Below, piece after piece: positions 32,165-43,197 of a DNA stretch of 64,000 nucleotides. The first letter of the stretch is position 1; every line of letters begins with the position of its first letter. Origin of the DNA: Glycine soja (lineage: Eukaryota > Streptophyta > Magnoliopsida > Fabales > Fabaceae); the NCBI RefSeq assembly GCF_004193775.1, contig NC_041019.1, positions 751,501 through 815,500 on the forward strand, given 5' to 3'. Both the position numbers and the translations under genes were made by a program. The notes beneath the pieces were generated by a model. The model had not been told where the DNA came from, did not search any database, and saw only the letters and a list, made by a program, of their open reading frames with translations.

Positions 32165-33690
32165 TGAGTGTATAAGATAAAACACCATTGAGATGGAATT
32201 ATGGATTGGTTTAAGGTTAGGCAGGTGATCTTTGGCAACCGCAGAGTTGAAGGTGTTGCTTATACGGACACATTTGCATTGGTTGCTATACAATGTGCAT
32301 GCTCTTAGTTATGGTTGCAACGAAGGATTTATGTGAACATTGTTTTTCTTCATGGTGACCTAAGAAAAGGTGTCCATGAAAATGTCTCTGGGCTTTAATG
32401 GGTAGCAACCAAGCACGGTATGTAAATCACTTTGATGGGTGAAAAATAATGTCCAACTTATTTGTTGCATTGAAAGGTAGGTTTTCAAATAATCTTATTT
32501 GGATTATTCATTGTTCAGCTTGCAACAAGGAAATGTGCAAATTGTTGTTCTTGTTTGTGCTGATGATTTGATAAATCTCGAAAAAGAATCATATCATTCA
32601 ACAATTTAAAGCTTATTTAAGTGACTATTTTCACATGAAAGATTTGGGAATGTTGAAGTATTTTTTAGGTGTTATGGCTGCTAAATCCTTCTAGCATTTT
32701 TCTTTGTCAACATAAATATGTCTTGAATATCATATACGAAGTTGGATTGCTAGGAGCCAAATCTGCGAACAATATTCATTTGAAGCAAAACCATCAATTC
32801 GCGTTGGCTAATGGTGGTTTACTTAATAATCCAAAAAGATATCATCACTTGGTAAGTGGTCTTTGTATATATTTACTTTGAGATAGGGCTAACAATATAC
32901 TCTTTAATACACTTCTTCTTACACACTCTCTCTTATTAGTTGAAATATATTGAAAATTATAAAATTAAGAGAGTCAATAAATAAGTTGTGAGACTTATAA
33001 AGTTATGATTTTCAATAAAATTTAAACTAAGGAGAGAAAATGTGTTCAAAAGAGTATCAATGTCACATTTCTCATTTGCTTTACTTGACCTGAATTGTTA
33101 TCGTGTTCACACTATTTCATAATTTATGCCACAGCCAAAGTAAGAACATTAAAAAGTTGCATTGCAAGTAGTCTACTATTTGAAAAGAAACCTAAGACAA
33201 TGCATTATGTTGTGTTCAAACTGTGATTTGAAATTGTATGGATGGTGTGAGATTGAAGTTGGGCGCCCAAGTTGTCTTTTGACTTGGAAATCATTCACTA
33301 AGTGTTTCGTGCTCTTAGGAAATTCTACAATTTCTAAGAAGACCAAGAAACAATTGATAAACACATTGTCTTAATCATTAGCAAAAACAAAATATAGATC
33401 CATGGTAATAACAATATGTGAATTAAAGTGGTTGAAAGGAATACTCTTTGACTTTGGTGTGACACACTCCACTCTCATGCACCTTTATTGTGATAGTCAG
33501 ACAACATTGCATATAACTAAGAATGTTGTTTTTCATGAACAAATCAAAACATACTGAAGTAGATTAATTTGTCATTTCATCTAAGATGAGATACGTACTT
33601 AAAAGCAAAATCAACATCTGATCAACCCTGTGTATGATATATTCACAAAGGTATTGGACAAGATGAATATTGAAAATTCTCATGCAACTT
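32165..33690 (+). mobile_element. Degenerate Ty1/copia pol remnant
   Basis: Translated pieces in shifting frames match copia polyprotein order. First come reverse transcriptase fragments (VEGVAYTDTFALVA; CNEGFM.TLFFFMVT from NAFLHGD). Next are KDLGMLKYFLGV and an open stretch at 32669-32881 with SIFLCQHKYVLNI and GLLGAKSANN...LNNPKRYHHLV. Then comes an RNase H portion (33162-33600) with SNCDLKLYGWC, FVLLGNSTISKKTKKQ, YRSMVITICELKWLKGIL and LYCDSQTTLHITKN. Stops and frameshifts occur throughout, gag and integrase are absent, and a MITE-like insertion splits the pol region. It cannot be autonomous. Confidence 0.85.
32882..33078. mobile_element. MITE-like insertion inside the copia remnant
   Basis: The copia reading breaks at about 32881 and resumes at about 33080. 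The insert has imperfect inverted ends: acaatatactctttaataca on the left, and on the right (reverse complement) acattgatactcttttgaac. tttactttga before and tttacttga after may be an 8-9 base target duplication. It therefore inserted after the copia element. Confidence 0.55.
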
Positions 33691-33699
33691 GAGGAGTAT

Positions 33700-34000
33700 T
33701 AAGCTGAATATGTAAATATGTGACTGATATGTAATATTATTGTCGTAGGAGAATATTTAAGAGCAATTATAGGGAGCAATAATTAATGATGTTTAAGAAT
33801 AATTGTATGAGAATATTCAAGACTAATTGTTGGAGACGGTAATTGAGAATTTGCATAGATAATTATTATTATTATTTGTATATGTCGAGATTATATCGTG
33901 GAAGTTCACGTCATGTACACCTGTTAATGTGTGTGTCTATTGTTTTGGGTGAAATGGGAAACTAGAACTCAGCGTAAATACTAATTAAATATTAATGGAG
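33700..34000 (+). repeat. Possible 3' LTR remnant of the copia element
   Basis: Sequence directly after the pol remnant contains related motifs (gagaatatttaagagcaatt and gagaatattcaagactaatt) and no coding capacity. Position relative to pol suggests the 3' end of the retrotransposon. No matching 5' LTR was found, so the call is weak. Confidence 0.25.
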
Positions 34001-35121
34001 GTTGCACTAAAAAAAAAGGTTGTGAGAACACATAATTAAATCAAAATCAAAAGGTATCCAATTATGCCATCTTAATGATCTATCTGTATTCTATAGAATC
34101 ATATAGACCCATTACGTGCACCATAATGACGTAAGAATACCCAATCAGTGTAAATTGTAACCAAAATTTTTATTAACATCAACTTGATAGAGGCCACGAT
34201 ACCCCTACCAATATTACATTTGAAGTCCAAGATAGCTCCATTTGCTGCGCATAACAAGGGATAAGGTGGCATCTGCTTTATAACTCTATTAAACAATGAC
34301 TTAATTTGAACCAATTATGACTTAATTAAGTTCCATGATCAACAAAAGTGATGCCAACTTCTTCCTTCTTGTTCCTTTATTTTATCTCACACTTTAAATG
34401 GAAGTGCACTTGGTGGTTGAGGTTCATTCATAGAGGGACTACGATGTTACCAAGGAAGAAAATTGAAAAAGTTAGTTTGGAGGTTTCATTTTCAAGTTTT
34501 AACTTAAAGGTAAGCCTGTGTGTCCATGAAAATGTTAGTACGGAAGGGATTTTTGGGATAGCAAAAGAACTATAATGAGCAAAAACTAAATGACCCTAAA
34601 AGGAAAATTCCCACTAAGAAATTCTTTTTGATGAGGGGAATTATTTTAAACAAAGGAATGGGTAGTGAGCCAGGCACGATTGAATACTCACATAATAGAA
34701 AAGGGATCAACTCCATGCAACTTCAGCTAAGTGGAGCACAGCTTTCCATTTATTTAATGGAAAAAGTTAAGAAAATGGGTCTGGCTTATTCCCCCCATGA
34801 TGCTTCATCAGTTGCTCTCTACCTGTTTTATTCTTTTTAACTTTTCATTGTTAAAATTTTCACTATTTTCCCTGTAACTAGGAGCTGTTTGAGTAATGCA
34901 ATGAACTAGTTGCGCTTGGAGAATATACTTGTGCCTAATCATTTTCGCCACTTGCCAGAGCAAGGCCCTTCTTTTTTCTCATAAAATAAAACACATTAGG
35001 CATATGCACGTAACATGTATATTTTTTCTTTTCAAAGGATTATTCATTCAACCGCACGCACTTATAAAAATATAGGAAGTTTAAAGAAGAACATTACAAC
35101 AACAAATCAGGCACACACGTA

Positions 35122-35176
<55 letters not shown>

Positions 35177-35741
35177 GTTATCTAGAGTAAAGATAGTTGG
35201 GCTTACTGAAGTAATTTAGTTATTTTGTAGTAATAGCCCAGGAGTATAATTGATATTTGGGCTGTGTTAATGATCTTTGAGCAAAAACAATTGGGCCAGT
35301 TAAACATAAACCATAACTGCAAGAGGTTTCTAGAAATAAAACCATCTCAGCGTGACATCATCTAAAAAATTTCTTTACTTCTCATATTGTGAAAACAGCT
35401 ACTGTTTAATTGTCTATGATGACTCCATATACAATAATTCAGCCGTTGATTATTAGTGTATTAAAAGCTAGAACGTGTCAATTTCCAAGCCATTCAACGA
35501 GAACTTTGGACTTAATAAAAGTAAAAAAAAAAATTCAAAATATTTATGATGCCTTTCATAGTTTGTGCTTTGTACCATTTCAATAGTATCAATAGTACAT
35601 AATAATAAAGCATGGGGCTGCAGTATTAGTATTACATTATCTGCCTACTCACACAGGAAAACCAGATTTGTATTTGTATAATTGTATTCTTTCAATTGCA
35701 TAATAGTTATAATTAACATTTAACACTTTTTTTTCTTCGAG
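34001..35741. other. Intergenic DNA with a compound microsatellite
   Basis: No supportable gene. A (CA)n(TA)n compound microsatellite is at 35122-35171. The 70-codon frame at 34628-34840 has no recognisable domain or splice context and is not annotated. Confidence 0.5.
35122..35171. repeat. Compound (CA)n(TA)n microsatellite
   Basis: About 10 CA units pass directly into about 15 TA units. Such tracts are highly length-variable in plants. Confidence 0.9.
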
Positions 35742-38240
35742 TTATAGCATGTGATTGAATGTATATGCATGTGCATCCGATATAATTGAAGGCAGAGTTT
35801 CAATGTAATGGTAGAGACGTCTTAAATTCTCCTTTGCAATGGTAATCCTGTCAACCACATCACTGTTGCCAATTACCACCCATAAATCTTTAGGACTGAT
35901 CCTCTTCAGGCTTCCACGGCAAAATGGGCATGATTCTGATCTCATATACCTGAAATTTTCATCTGTTACATTTTGCTATGCCAACAAAAATAATCTTATG
36001 TCCTACTACAACATCTTCATGTTATATACTTTTTGTTTCTAACATATCACATGCACGTACATTTTTATTTAGTATTTTCTCAATAATATATTAAAAAGAT
36101 AATTTAAATATAACTTTTGTTGTTTGTATTTTGTCAAATTCCTAATTTTGGTCCTATTTTTTCAAAATAAAGAAAACTAGTCCTTCTATTTTAAAAATTT
36201 ATAATTTTGATCCAATATTAAATTTTGCTTATATTTATTTCTTCTATTTATTATATTTTAATTAATTAAATTATTTTTTGATGATCCCTTAAATAAACAT
36301 GTTAGGTCTAAGGTTTAATTGAATCAAAATAAAACATAAACAAAATATAAAATTAAATCAAAATTATGAATTTTTTAAAATATAAAAATCATGTCTATTA
36401 AAAAATAAATGAACCAAAATTGAGGTTAAAAACATTAGAGGATGTTTTAAGTATAGTGTGGCATTTGACAATACCAATCATGGAAGCAGCTAATGCACAA
36501 AGAGTGTCCACAATTAGGCAGAACCATCTTCATGCCGTTTTCCATGCATATGCCACATTCTTCATCTCCCTCTAGATCTTTATTGAGAACCTTTGCAAGC
36601 CTCTTTCTGCTCACTTCTACACAACTGTTTCTTTGATCATTATTAAACTCGCCTTGAAGTAACCTTAATGAAGGGTATATGACAGCTGCAAAAGCATGCC
36701 ATCATCAAAGTTGATTCAAAGTTTTAATAGAAAAAGGCAGCAAGATAACTAGATACATGTAAATATGTAACACTAACACATACCATAAAATTCCTTTATA
36801 GTTGCTTTCCTTTCTTTTGAGGAAATAGATGGCATTCCATCAGCGTATACCTGGACTAGGACAAACAAAGCACAGCTAGCTAATTCATTTACATTTCCAC
36901 GGTAAAAGGGAGGGGCAAAGTAGACAAAAAGAGAGCAAAAAATTCGAAAACTGAACAAGGGGGGAAATATAAAAGAGAAGAAATTAACCAGAAGTGATAG
37001 TGACTAACATTGAAAATAAGTATGTGGAGTAAGCCCAAATACATGGGCAAAGTGTCTGTACAACTAAAATCCAACCATTCACTCAAGAACAAAAAAATAG
37101 GAGCAAAGGGGCTGTAAGATAATTTCATCTGAAAATAGTTCCCATCATAATCTCGAGGAAGTGCTGATGCCCTGCATTTATTTTTAAAATGTCAACAACA
37201 TGTGTAAGCTCAGCCACAGCTAGCATAGGCATAGATTAATCAAACATCAAATATAATCAATTTAATTTCCTTGTATTGTCAGGGTAACAAATTTTATATT
37301 ATTAATCAATCAAAAAACCATTGTTAGTAAAATTTGTATGTAATTATTGTAAATGTCAAAAAACTTATTATACTTAACCATTTGTAATAGATATCAGTGG
37401 AAAAATCCTTTACATCATCAGTATATACACTCTTAAGATATAATTTGAGCAACGCACAGGCACTCTAGCAATTTTACAACTCACCAACAAAATTGAGCAA
37501 ACCAATGGAAAACTGTGACATAAAGAGATGATTTTCTTTGTAGGTAGTTCTGCTAGATTATTAAAATTGGCATTTCTGGCCATGGCTTGTGGCTAAAATG
37601 CATCTCTCTGTAGCGCAGGCACACATACATGGGGCCTATATGGAAGAGTGTGAGGAATTAATCTTGAGTATTAAGTACTCCTTTCAATATTTTGTTGTTT
37701 TAAATTGTTTTACACAAATTAAGAAAAAGAAATAAATAGATGAAATAAAATAGTACTTCTATAAAATTAATCTTATATCATTAATTATTAATATTATAAG
37801 GAATATCAGTAAAAAAAATTATATTAAAAAATTAAAATAATAATTATTTTAAAATAATTTTTTTACACGACAATTTTAATGGAAGGGAGGGATTATTTAT
37901 CATAGAGCAATACATATATATTCAAGATTGTTTATGGAACTTAATCTTGATGGTTCATTTTGATTGTGCAGTTTACAGTCTCCTCTAATGTTCTCAAACT
38001 CTTACCAAACTTCAACCATGTTAAAACTCTCGTAAATTGTACAGATACCAATCATACAATGTTTTTTCGAGAATGATTCTACCTTAAAAGGGGGAATGGG
38101 ATAATGTATAACTAAAATATACCCTTGAAAAATAAAATAAAAGAACGAGGAACTTACAGGGTATTAGCATGTTGTATATCATCTTGGAGAGCCTTGACAG
38201 AATCACTGAAAGACGAATTGCTGGGCTGATTTTGCCACAT
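35742..38240 (-). CDS. AIRP2-like C3HC4 RING-finger E3 ligase, copy 1
   Basis: Five exons (38240-38158, 37171-37009, 36850-36784, 36685-36475, 35949-35742) join to 243 residues, the length of Arabidopsis AIRP2 (ABA-Insensitive RING Protein 2) and relatives. The N-terminal helical region has SVKALQDDIQHANTL and MKLSYSPFAPIFLFL...LGLLHILIF. The RING-HC domain is complete: C148, C151, C163, H165, C168, C171, C182, C185. The tail KDLWVVIGNSDVVD...ENLRRLYHYIETLP is family-typical. Members ubiquitinate targets in ABA and stress responses; the target here is unknown. The donor after exon 2 is GTTAGT, replacing the IYK|V junction of relatives by IFN|V. The linker before the RING is shorter than in the 52.7 kb paralogue. 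A MITE-family repeat lies in intron 4. Confidence 0.88.
36140..36425. repeat. Hairpin-type MITE-like repeat, family A copy 2
   Basis: Located in intron 4 of the copy 1 RING gene. The left block (ttctattttaaaaatttata, then attttgatcca) and the right block (aaatcaaaattatgaatttt, then ttaaaatataa) are near inverted complements. The middle shares atattttaattaattaaatt with the copy at 210-425. Confidence 0.5.
37678..37893. mobile_element. Stowaway-like MITE, family B copy 1
   Basis: Flanked by TA on both sides. The left end is ctcctttcaatattttgttg, and the reverse complement of the right end contains ctcccttccattaaaattgt, close to the Stowaway (Tc1/mariner) terminus ctccctccgt. It lies in intron 1 of the copy 1 RING gene. 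The inner body recurs at about 42428-42650. Confidence 0.65.
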
Positions 38241-39798
38241 TATAAGTCTCCACAAGAAAAATGTAACAAAAAGGAAGAAAGAAAAAGAGTTTGAGCTTTT
38301 ATAAATGGGACCATCCAGTTTGGTTTCTCTATCAAATTCAAAGGGAATATTTGAAGCTTGAAATTAGAAGAAAGCAAGGAAGGAGGGATATCTCTTAAAA
38401 GGAAGCTGAGAGAGTAGGTTGCTTAATATTCAAACTTTGCAAACTGTAAGGAAAGAAAAGGATGCCTTCTGTTACATACCTTACCTTTTCTTTCCTTCTT
38501 CATTAATTTCATCGTCAACTGCACTGCTTTATATTGCTGCATGGTTTTACCATTGACATCTGTATTTTTGACAAAGTCCTTATATATAATTGTACTTCAT
38601 TATTCCTTGTGCCTCACATCACACTGTTCCTTAGGACCCTTCAATAAATGTTGTGCCTACTCTTGTTTACTTTTTATTCATTTCTTAAACTTCCTTCTAC
38701 AAGGAACATTAATGGTGCCGCTGCCAGCATTTTGTGGTGAAAACAAGTTTGCTATTCCAACCGTGACTAATTCATTTTCTTCCCATGAAAAGGACCAAAA
38801 GCTAAAGCTAGACTGCATATCACACACATCTTTTTTTTTCTTCTTCTTAACTCTCCTGCTCATAAAAAAAAAAGATATCGAATCCTAGAGTTTCAGAAAG
38901 TAAAATCTCACTAAAAATTATTTCGGCCAAATATCAAATATGAATATTATTCAAATAATTAAACCTTAATTTTAGTACATTAATCAGTTAGTTCCTGGTA
39001 CACTTTTGCATTTGCAGCTGTAAAACAATTCAGAAATTGCAAGTGGGGAGGTCACGAGACGAGACTGGATGGCTAATATTACATGCTAAACTTTTCCAAG
39101 GCTTAGGTACATGTATAGAGAAAAGGCAACACAAATTGATAAATTAATTGATACATGATTGAATTATTACTGTTTTAATAATGTGACAAAAATAATTAAA
39201 TTATAGGGTGAAAATATATTAAAAATCAAATTCTTTAAAGTAAAAAAAAAAATACACTTTATCTTTTGTAGTTTTAGTTTCAAAATTTTCTAACTTATTG
39301 TTCTAATTTTTTTGCCACCAAGTATTATATAATCTTAGTTAAAATTATAATTAATGAGTTTAAAATCATAACTAAATTAAGTAAAAAAAGAAAATTTAAC
39401 TTTTTTTTACTTATAACTTAAATTTAGAAGAGTTTAGTAATAATTTTTTAAAGAAATAATAAGAAAATGTAAAATTATGAAAAGTCAAAATGTAATTTAT
39501 ACTATAAATTATTGCAAATTCTTAAAAAATACAAGATTTTATGGATATTTTGAGTAATATATTTCATTTAATATTATTTTTTTCGTCAAACTGTCAGGCT
39601 TTTTTAACCTAACGTCCCCAATAAATATACTTCACATCAATTCAGATATGGGCGAAGACCTTGACGTTGGCTAAGGCCCAAATGTTTCAAAGAAGCTAAA
39701 TATTCATCTAATAACCATTAACACTTGTAGGACCTAAGGAGGGAGGGAGGTGCGGGAATGCAACCAATAAATTTTTATTTGTGAATTCTAGTATTGAG

Positions 39799-39930
39799 TT
39801 TTTTTTTTAATTGACAAAAGTTATTTTAATTTATTAGTTTTGTTAGAAGTGTTAGTAGAGAGGATATGAATATGTAACCTTCTCCCCCTCTCTTATGTCT
39901 GTATCTTTCTTTAACCACTAGATTAATTTT
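39799..39930 (-). mobile_element. SINE-like element, relative of the 15.2 kb SINE
   Basis: On the minus strand there is an A-box-like taatctagtggttaaag and a degenerate B-box-like region about 60 bases on (ggttacatattcatatcc). A ctactaacacttctaacaaa block follows, resembling ccactaacatttataaacaa of the 15162-15287 SINE, and then an A10 tail. A tgaattc on either side may be part of a duplication. It is older than the 15 kb copy. Confidence 0.5.
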
Positions 39931-42427
39931 ATATATTCACAATTGAATTCGGTTAATTTCCTTAGAAAATATCATGTTTGAACAATCATAATTTGCATAA
40001 AGCAATGCATCATGGCACTGTATAGAAAATACTAGCACATGGCATCACAAAGCTAATATGAAGGGGAGGGGTTGATGATGCTTACAGTTATAACTAAAAG
40101 TGAATACTACCTAGTACATACACCCTAAGTCCCAAACATACCAACCTAACAATCTCACATTGAATATGATATACAAGAAAGTATATATGTATCGGCCTTT
40201 TAAGTTTTGACTGAATGGCGTGCTTCCACAAATTTCAATTGAAACAGAGTAATAATGTAGAGATAGGAAAATGATACTTGTATGAAAATGATGGCTCAAC
40301 ACCTCATTGGGGTATTTATACCATAACAGAAAAAGATAGAAAGAAAAAAATAATAAATATAATAGATGGTGTGATGAAAAAAGAAGACATGAATAGAAAA
40401 ATGTGTAAAGTAAAAAAAAATGTACGAAAATCATGGATGATAGAAGTATAATAAATAAAGGTGAACATAGTTTTAGAATATGAGAAATTATCTTCTATTT
40501 TGATAAAGTTATGAGGTATTATAACTTTTATCATGATAAAACGCAGATGTGAGCAATTATAGCACAATAAATAAAAAATAAAAAAAAATCCTTGATAACA
40601 GCCCTAAAGAGCTCTACTTTAGTCTCTCTTTTCTTTTTTAACAAAAGTTATGTAGTCTTCCACTTCTGCTTTAATGATTTTATATTTTGATGTAAAAGTA
40701 TTTTAATAAATAATTAAGAAAATGTTAGAAAGAAAATATTAAAATGACTGTTATCATTCTTCTTTATTTTTACAGATTATTGGATAAAAATAATTGTTAT
40801 CCTGTTCAGAGGTCAGGCCCATTGGTTAAGAACAGGGACGAATATTTTACTAAGAAAATAATTGTGATAATCCGTAATCGATACCATGCATTTTTTGTCG
40901 TTGATATTATTAAAAGGAAATGAAAGAAGGGAAGTGAAATGCACAAAGGATAAAAAATATTTTATTTTGTTTTAAAGCAAAAAAATATATAAATCAGGAA
41001 AAATATTATGTAATCCACTCATACTATTTCTGGCTTTCTGCTCATATAAGTAGAAAATGGAAAAAAAAGGAAGAAACTTAATCAAAATATGAAATTAAAA
41101 TATAAAATTTAATTTAACATATTATGCATTTTTTTTTTGTTTTTAATCAAATAAGAAGATTTGTTATGTCTTTTTTTTATAAGTAGGAAAAGTAACAAAA
41201 AGAACAGCAGAAGAGAACTATATAGCCTTTGGTTGGTGACACCCATTACCTCACCAAGATAAACTTGGTATAAACCAGAAGGGCGTATGTTCTCTTTGTC
41301 TAAATAATTTTTTTTTTCTTTTTAAATAAACTCTAGGGTAAGATCTAGAGTGGGAGCTTGGGAAGTGCAAAGCTTTACTATGTAAGATACTCTAGTCTCA
41401 TCAATACATATGATTAAAGATTGAGAACAAACTTCCATTATACCATTAGTGCCTTGACCAATAATATTGGAGGTGTTTTTTTTTCATTATACCACTATTA
41501 TTAAAAAAATATGCAACTACCTCGTTGTAATTAAATTATAATTTTTATATAAAGAAATACTTAAAAGGTGGAATTTGTTAAAATGTTCTTTTAGAATTAA
41601 ATGGATGTACAATAATTAACCATATAATATTTTCAAAAACATTAACTTTTTTCTTTCATTTCTCTTCATTACAATTTACATAAACTATTTTATCACGCGC
41701 TTTTCTTTTTCTTCTTTCCATTTCTGTTTTTGTTTTACAAATTTTATATAGAAAAGGTATATAATTCAACCGTGTTTTGTACTTGTCTCTTGTTGGTGGG
41801 GGAGAGTTTTGGCAAAAAAGAAAAAATCACTAGGATCTTGTTTCTAAATATTTTAGATGATGAGTTCACAACGAATAAGAGAAAAGTTAGTTTGTATAAA
41901 CTTTATGAAAGGATCATTATTCTGATTTTATTCGTCCCAAAGAAGATTGGAAAAACTGGATTCTGTTTGTCCACTTATATGAATAGCGTAAGCATCTCTT
42001 TCAATTGTTGAATTTTGTTCCATATTGTGGTCTGAGCCTATGTTAGAATTGATACTAGTTGTAAGGGAAAACATGAGGAAGGCTAGTTGCATTTAATGGA
42101 CAGAGTAAATCTGAGCATATTGGACCACTGAATTTTTTGCATCGAGATTAGAGAGGGGACCATCTGCGTACTTTTTTCAAGCTTCAAAGAATAAAGACAA
42201 CAACATGGTCTAAAGTTGCACCATTGATAAGATTATGCGGTCTGCCAAAGCACAAATTAAATTACACAAACTAATAAATAATTACCCTTCCATTCTAATC
42301 ATGAACAATTTTTCATCTTTTAGCTTTGGCCACTGCTTTTGGCACGGTTAAGGTTGTGTCTAACATAATTTTTACATTAGATAGTATTTTCATATCATCT
42401 GGTGCATCTGTTATAAAATAATAATCG

Positions 42428-42650
42428 TCCTATTATACATGAATAATAATAATAAATAAATATAAGAGAATATAATTTTATAAAATTAATTTTATATCAT
42501 CATTAATTTATTTATAAATTTTGTTGTCCAATATTAATATTATAAAAGATATAAGCAAAAAAATAATTAATATTACACTGAAAAATTAAAATAATAATTA
42601 TTTTGAAATAAATTTTTTTCTCTTGTATAATTATAATGAGACAAAGGACA
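42428..42650. repeat. Stowaway-like MITE, family B copy 2
   Basis: Shares with 37678-37893 the blocks tataaaattaattttatatc, aatattataaaagatat and aaaattaaaataataattat followed by ttttgaaataa. The ends are worn down: the right end reads tataattataatgagacaaa followed by gga. No coding content. Confidence 0.55.
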
Positions 42651-43197
42651 TATGTCAATATATTAAAAAGGGATCGATGTTTCAATTTCAGTACAAAACA
42701 TTGGTAATACTTAATAACAAAGAAAAGTGGTGGATCTTACTATAATGTGTTGGTGCATGCAGGATAATTGATACAACCTGTTCAGCAACCCGACATTGTT
42801 TCTGTTCATGTTGTCGTATAGCCACAAGACAGCTTATTTTAACCAACTTATGGTAGCTTCTTCCAGTGAAAACAAACTAGTGGGCTCACATTAATTTCCT
42901 CATTTTTTTCCTTAAGAGTGACTGATTGAGCTTGTGCCTTGTGTGTCACTCTTTTTATGAGGGAAAGAGAAAAAGAAAAGAAGAACATGAAGTCATATTT
43001 TCTTAAAAGAAAAAGAAGATTCCAACATCAGATAAAGATACAATAAACGTGAATGAACAATCAACAAACTCATCAATCAAAAAAGTTGAAGTTAAGTGGG
43101 AGAAAGCTGGTTGTGATGCTGAACTCAAACAGGCAGTTAATTTTATCCATCACCCAAAATTCTTGATGCAAACTATTAGTTTCTATTCCTCGTTTCA

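Larger units (their letters stand above)
38241..43197. other. Intergenic DNA between RING copy 1 and the receptor kinase
   Basis: The two flanking genes are divergent, so both promoters lie here. Recognised content is a SINE-like element at about 39799-39930 and a second Stowaway-like repeat at about 42428-42650. The 93-codon frame at 41730-42011 shows no family signature and is left unannotated. Confidence 0.5.

Noticed and set aside
35122..35171. CRISPR-like or satellite array
   Set aside because: It is a simple dinucleotide microsatellite; no spacer-repeat structure is present anywhere in the window.
38541..38888. 115-codon plus-strand open frame upstream of RING copy 1
   Set aside because: Hydrophobic low-complexity translation of T-rich promoter DNA; no homology recognised.
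41730..42011. 93-codon plus-strand open frame between the RING and kinase genes
   Set aside because: AT-rich, no family motif, no splice or promoter context, and similar in quality to random frames elsewhere.
43053..43166. Alternative longer N-terminus for the receptor kinase from upstream ATGs
   Set aside because: These ATGs are out of frame with the signal peptide at 43198; at most they form a uORF.
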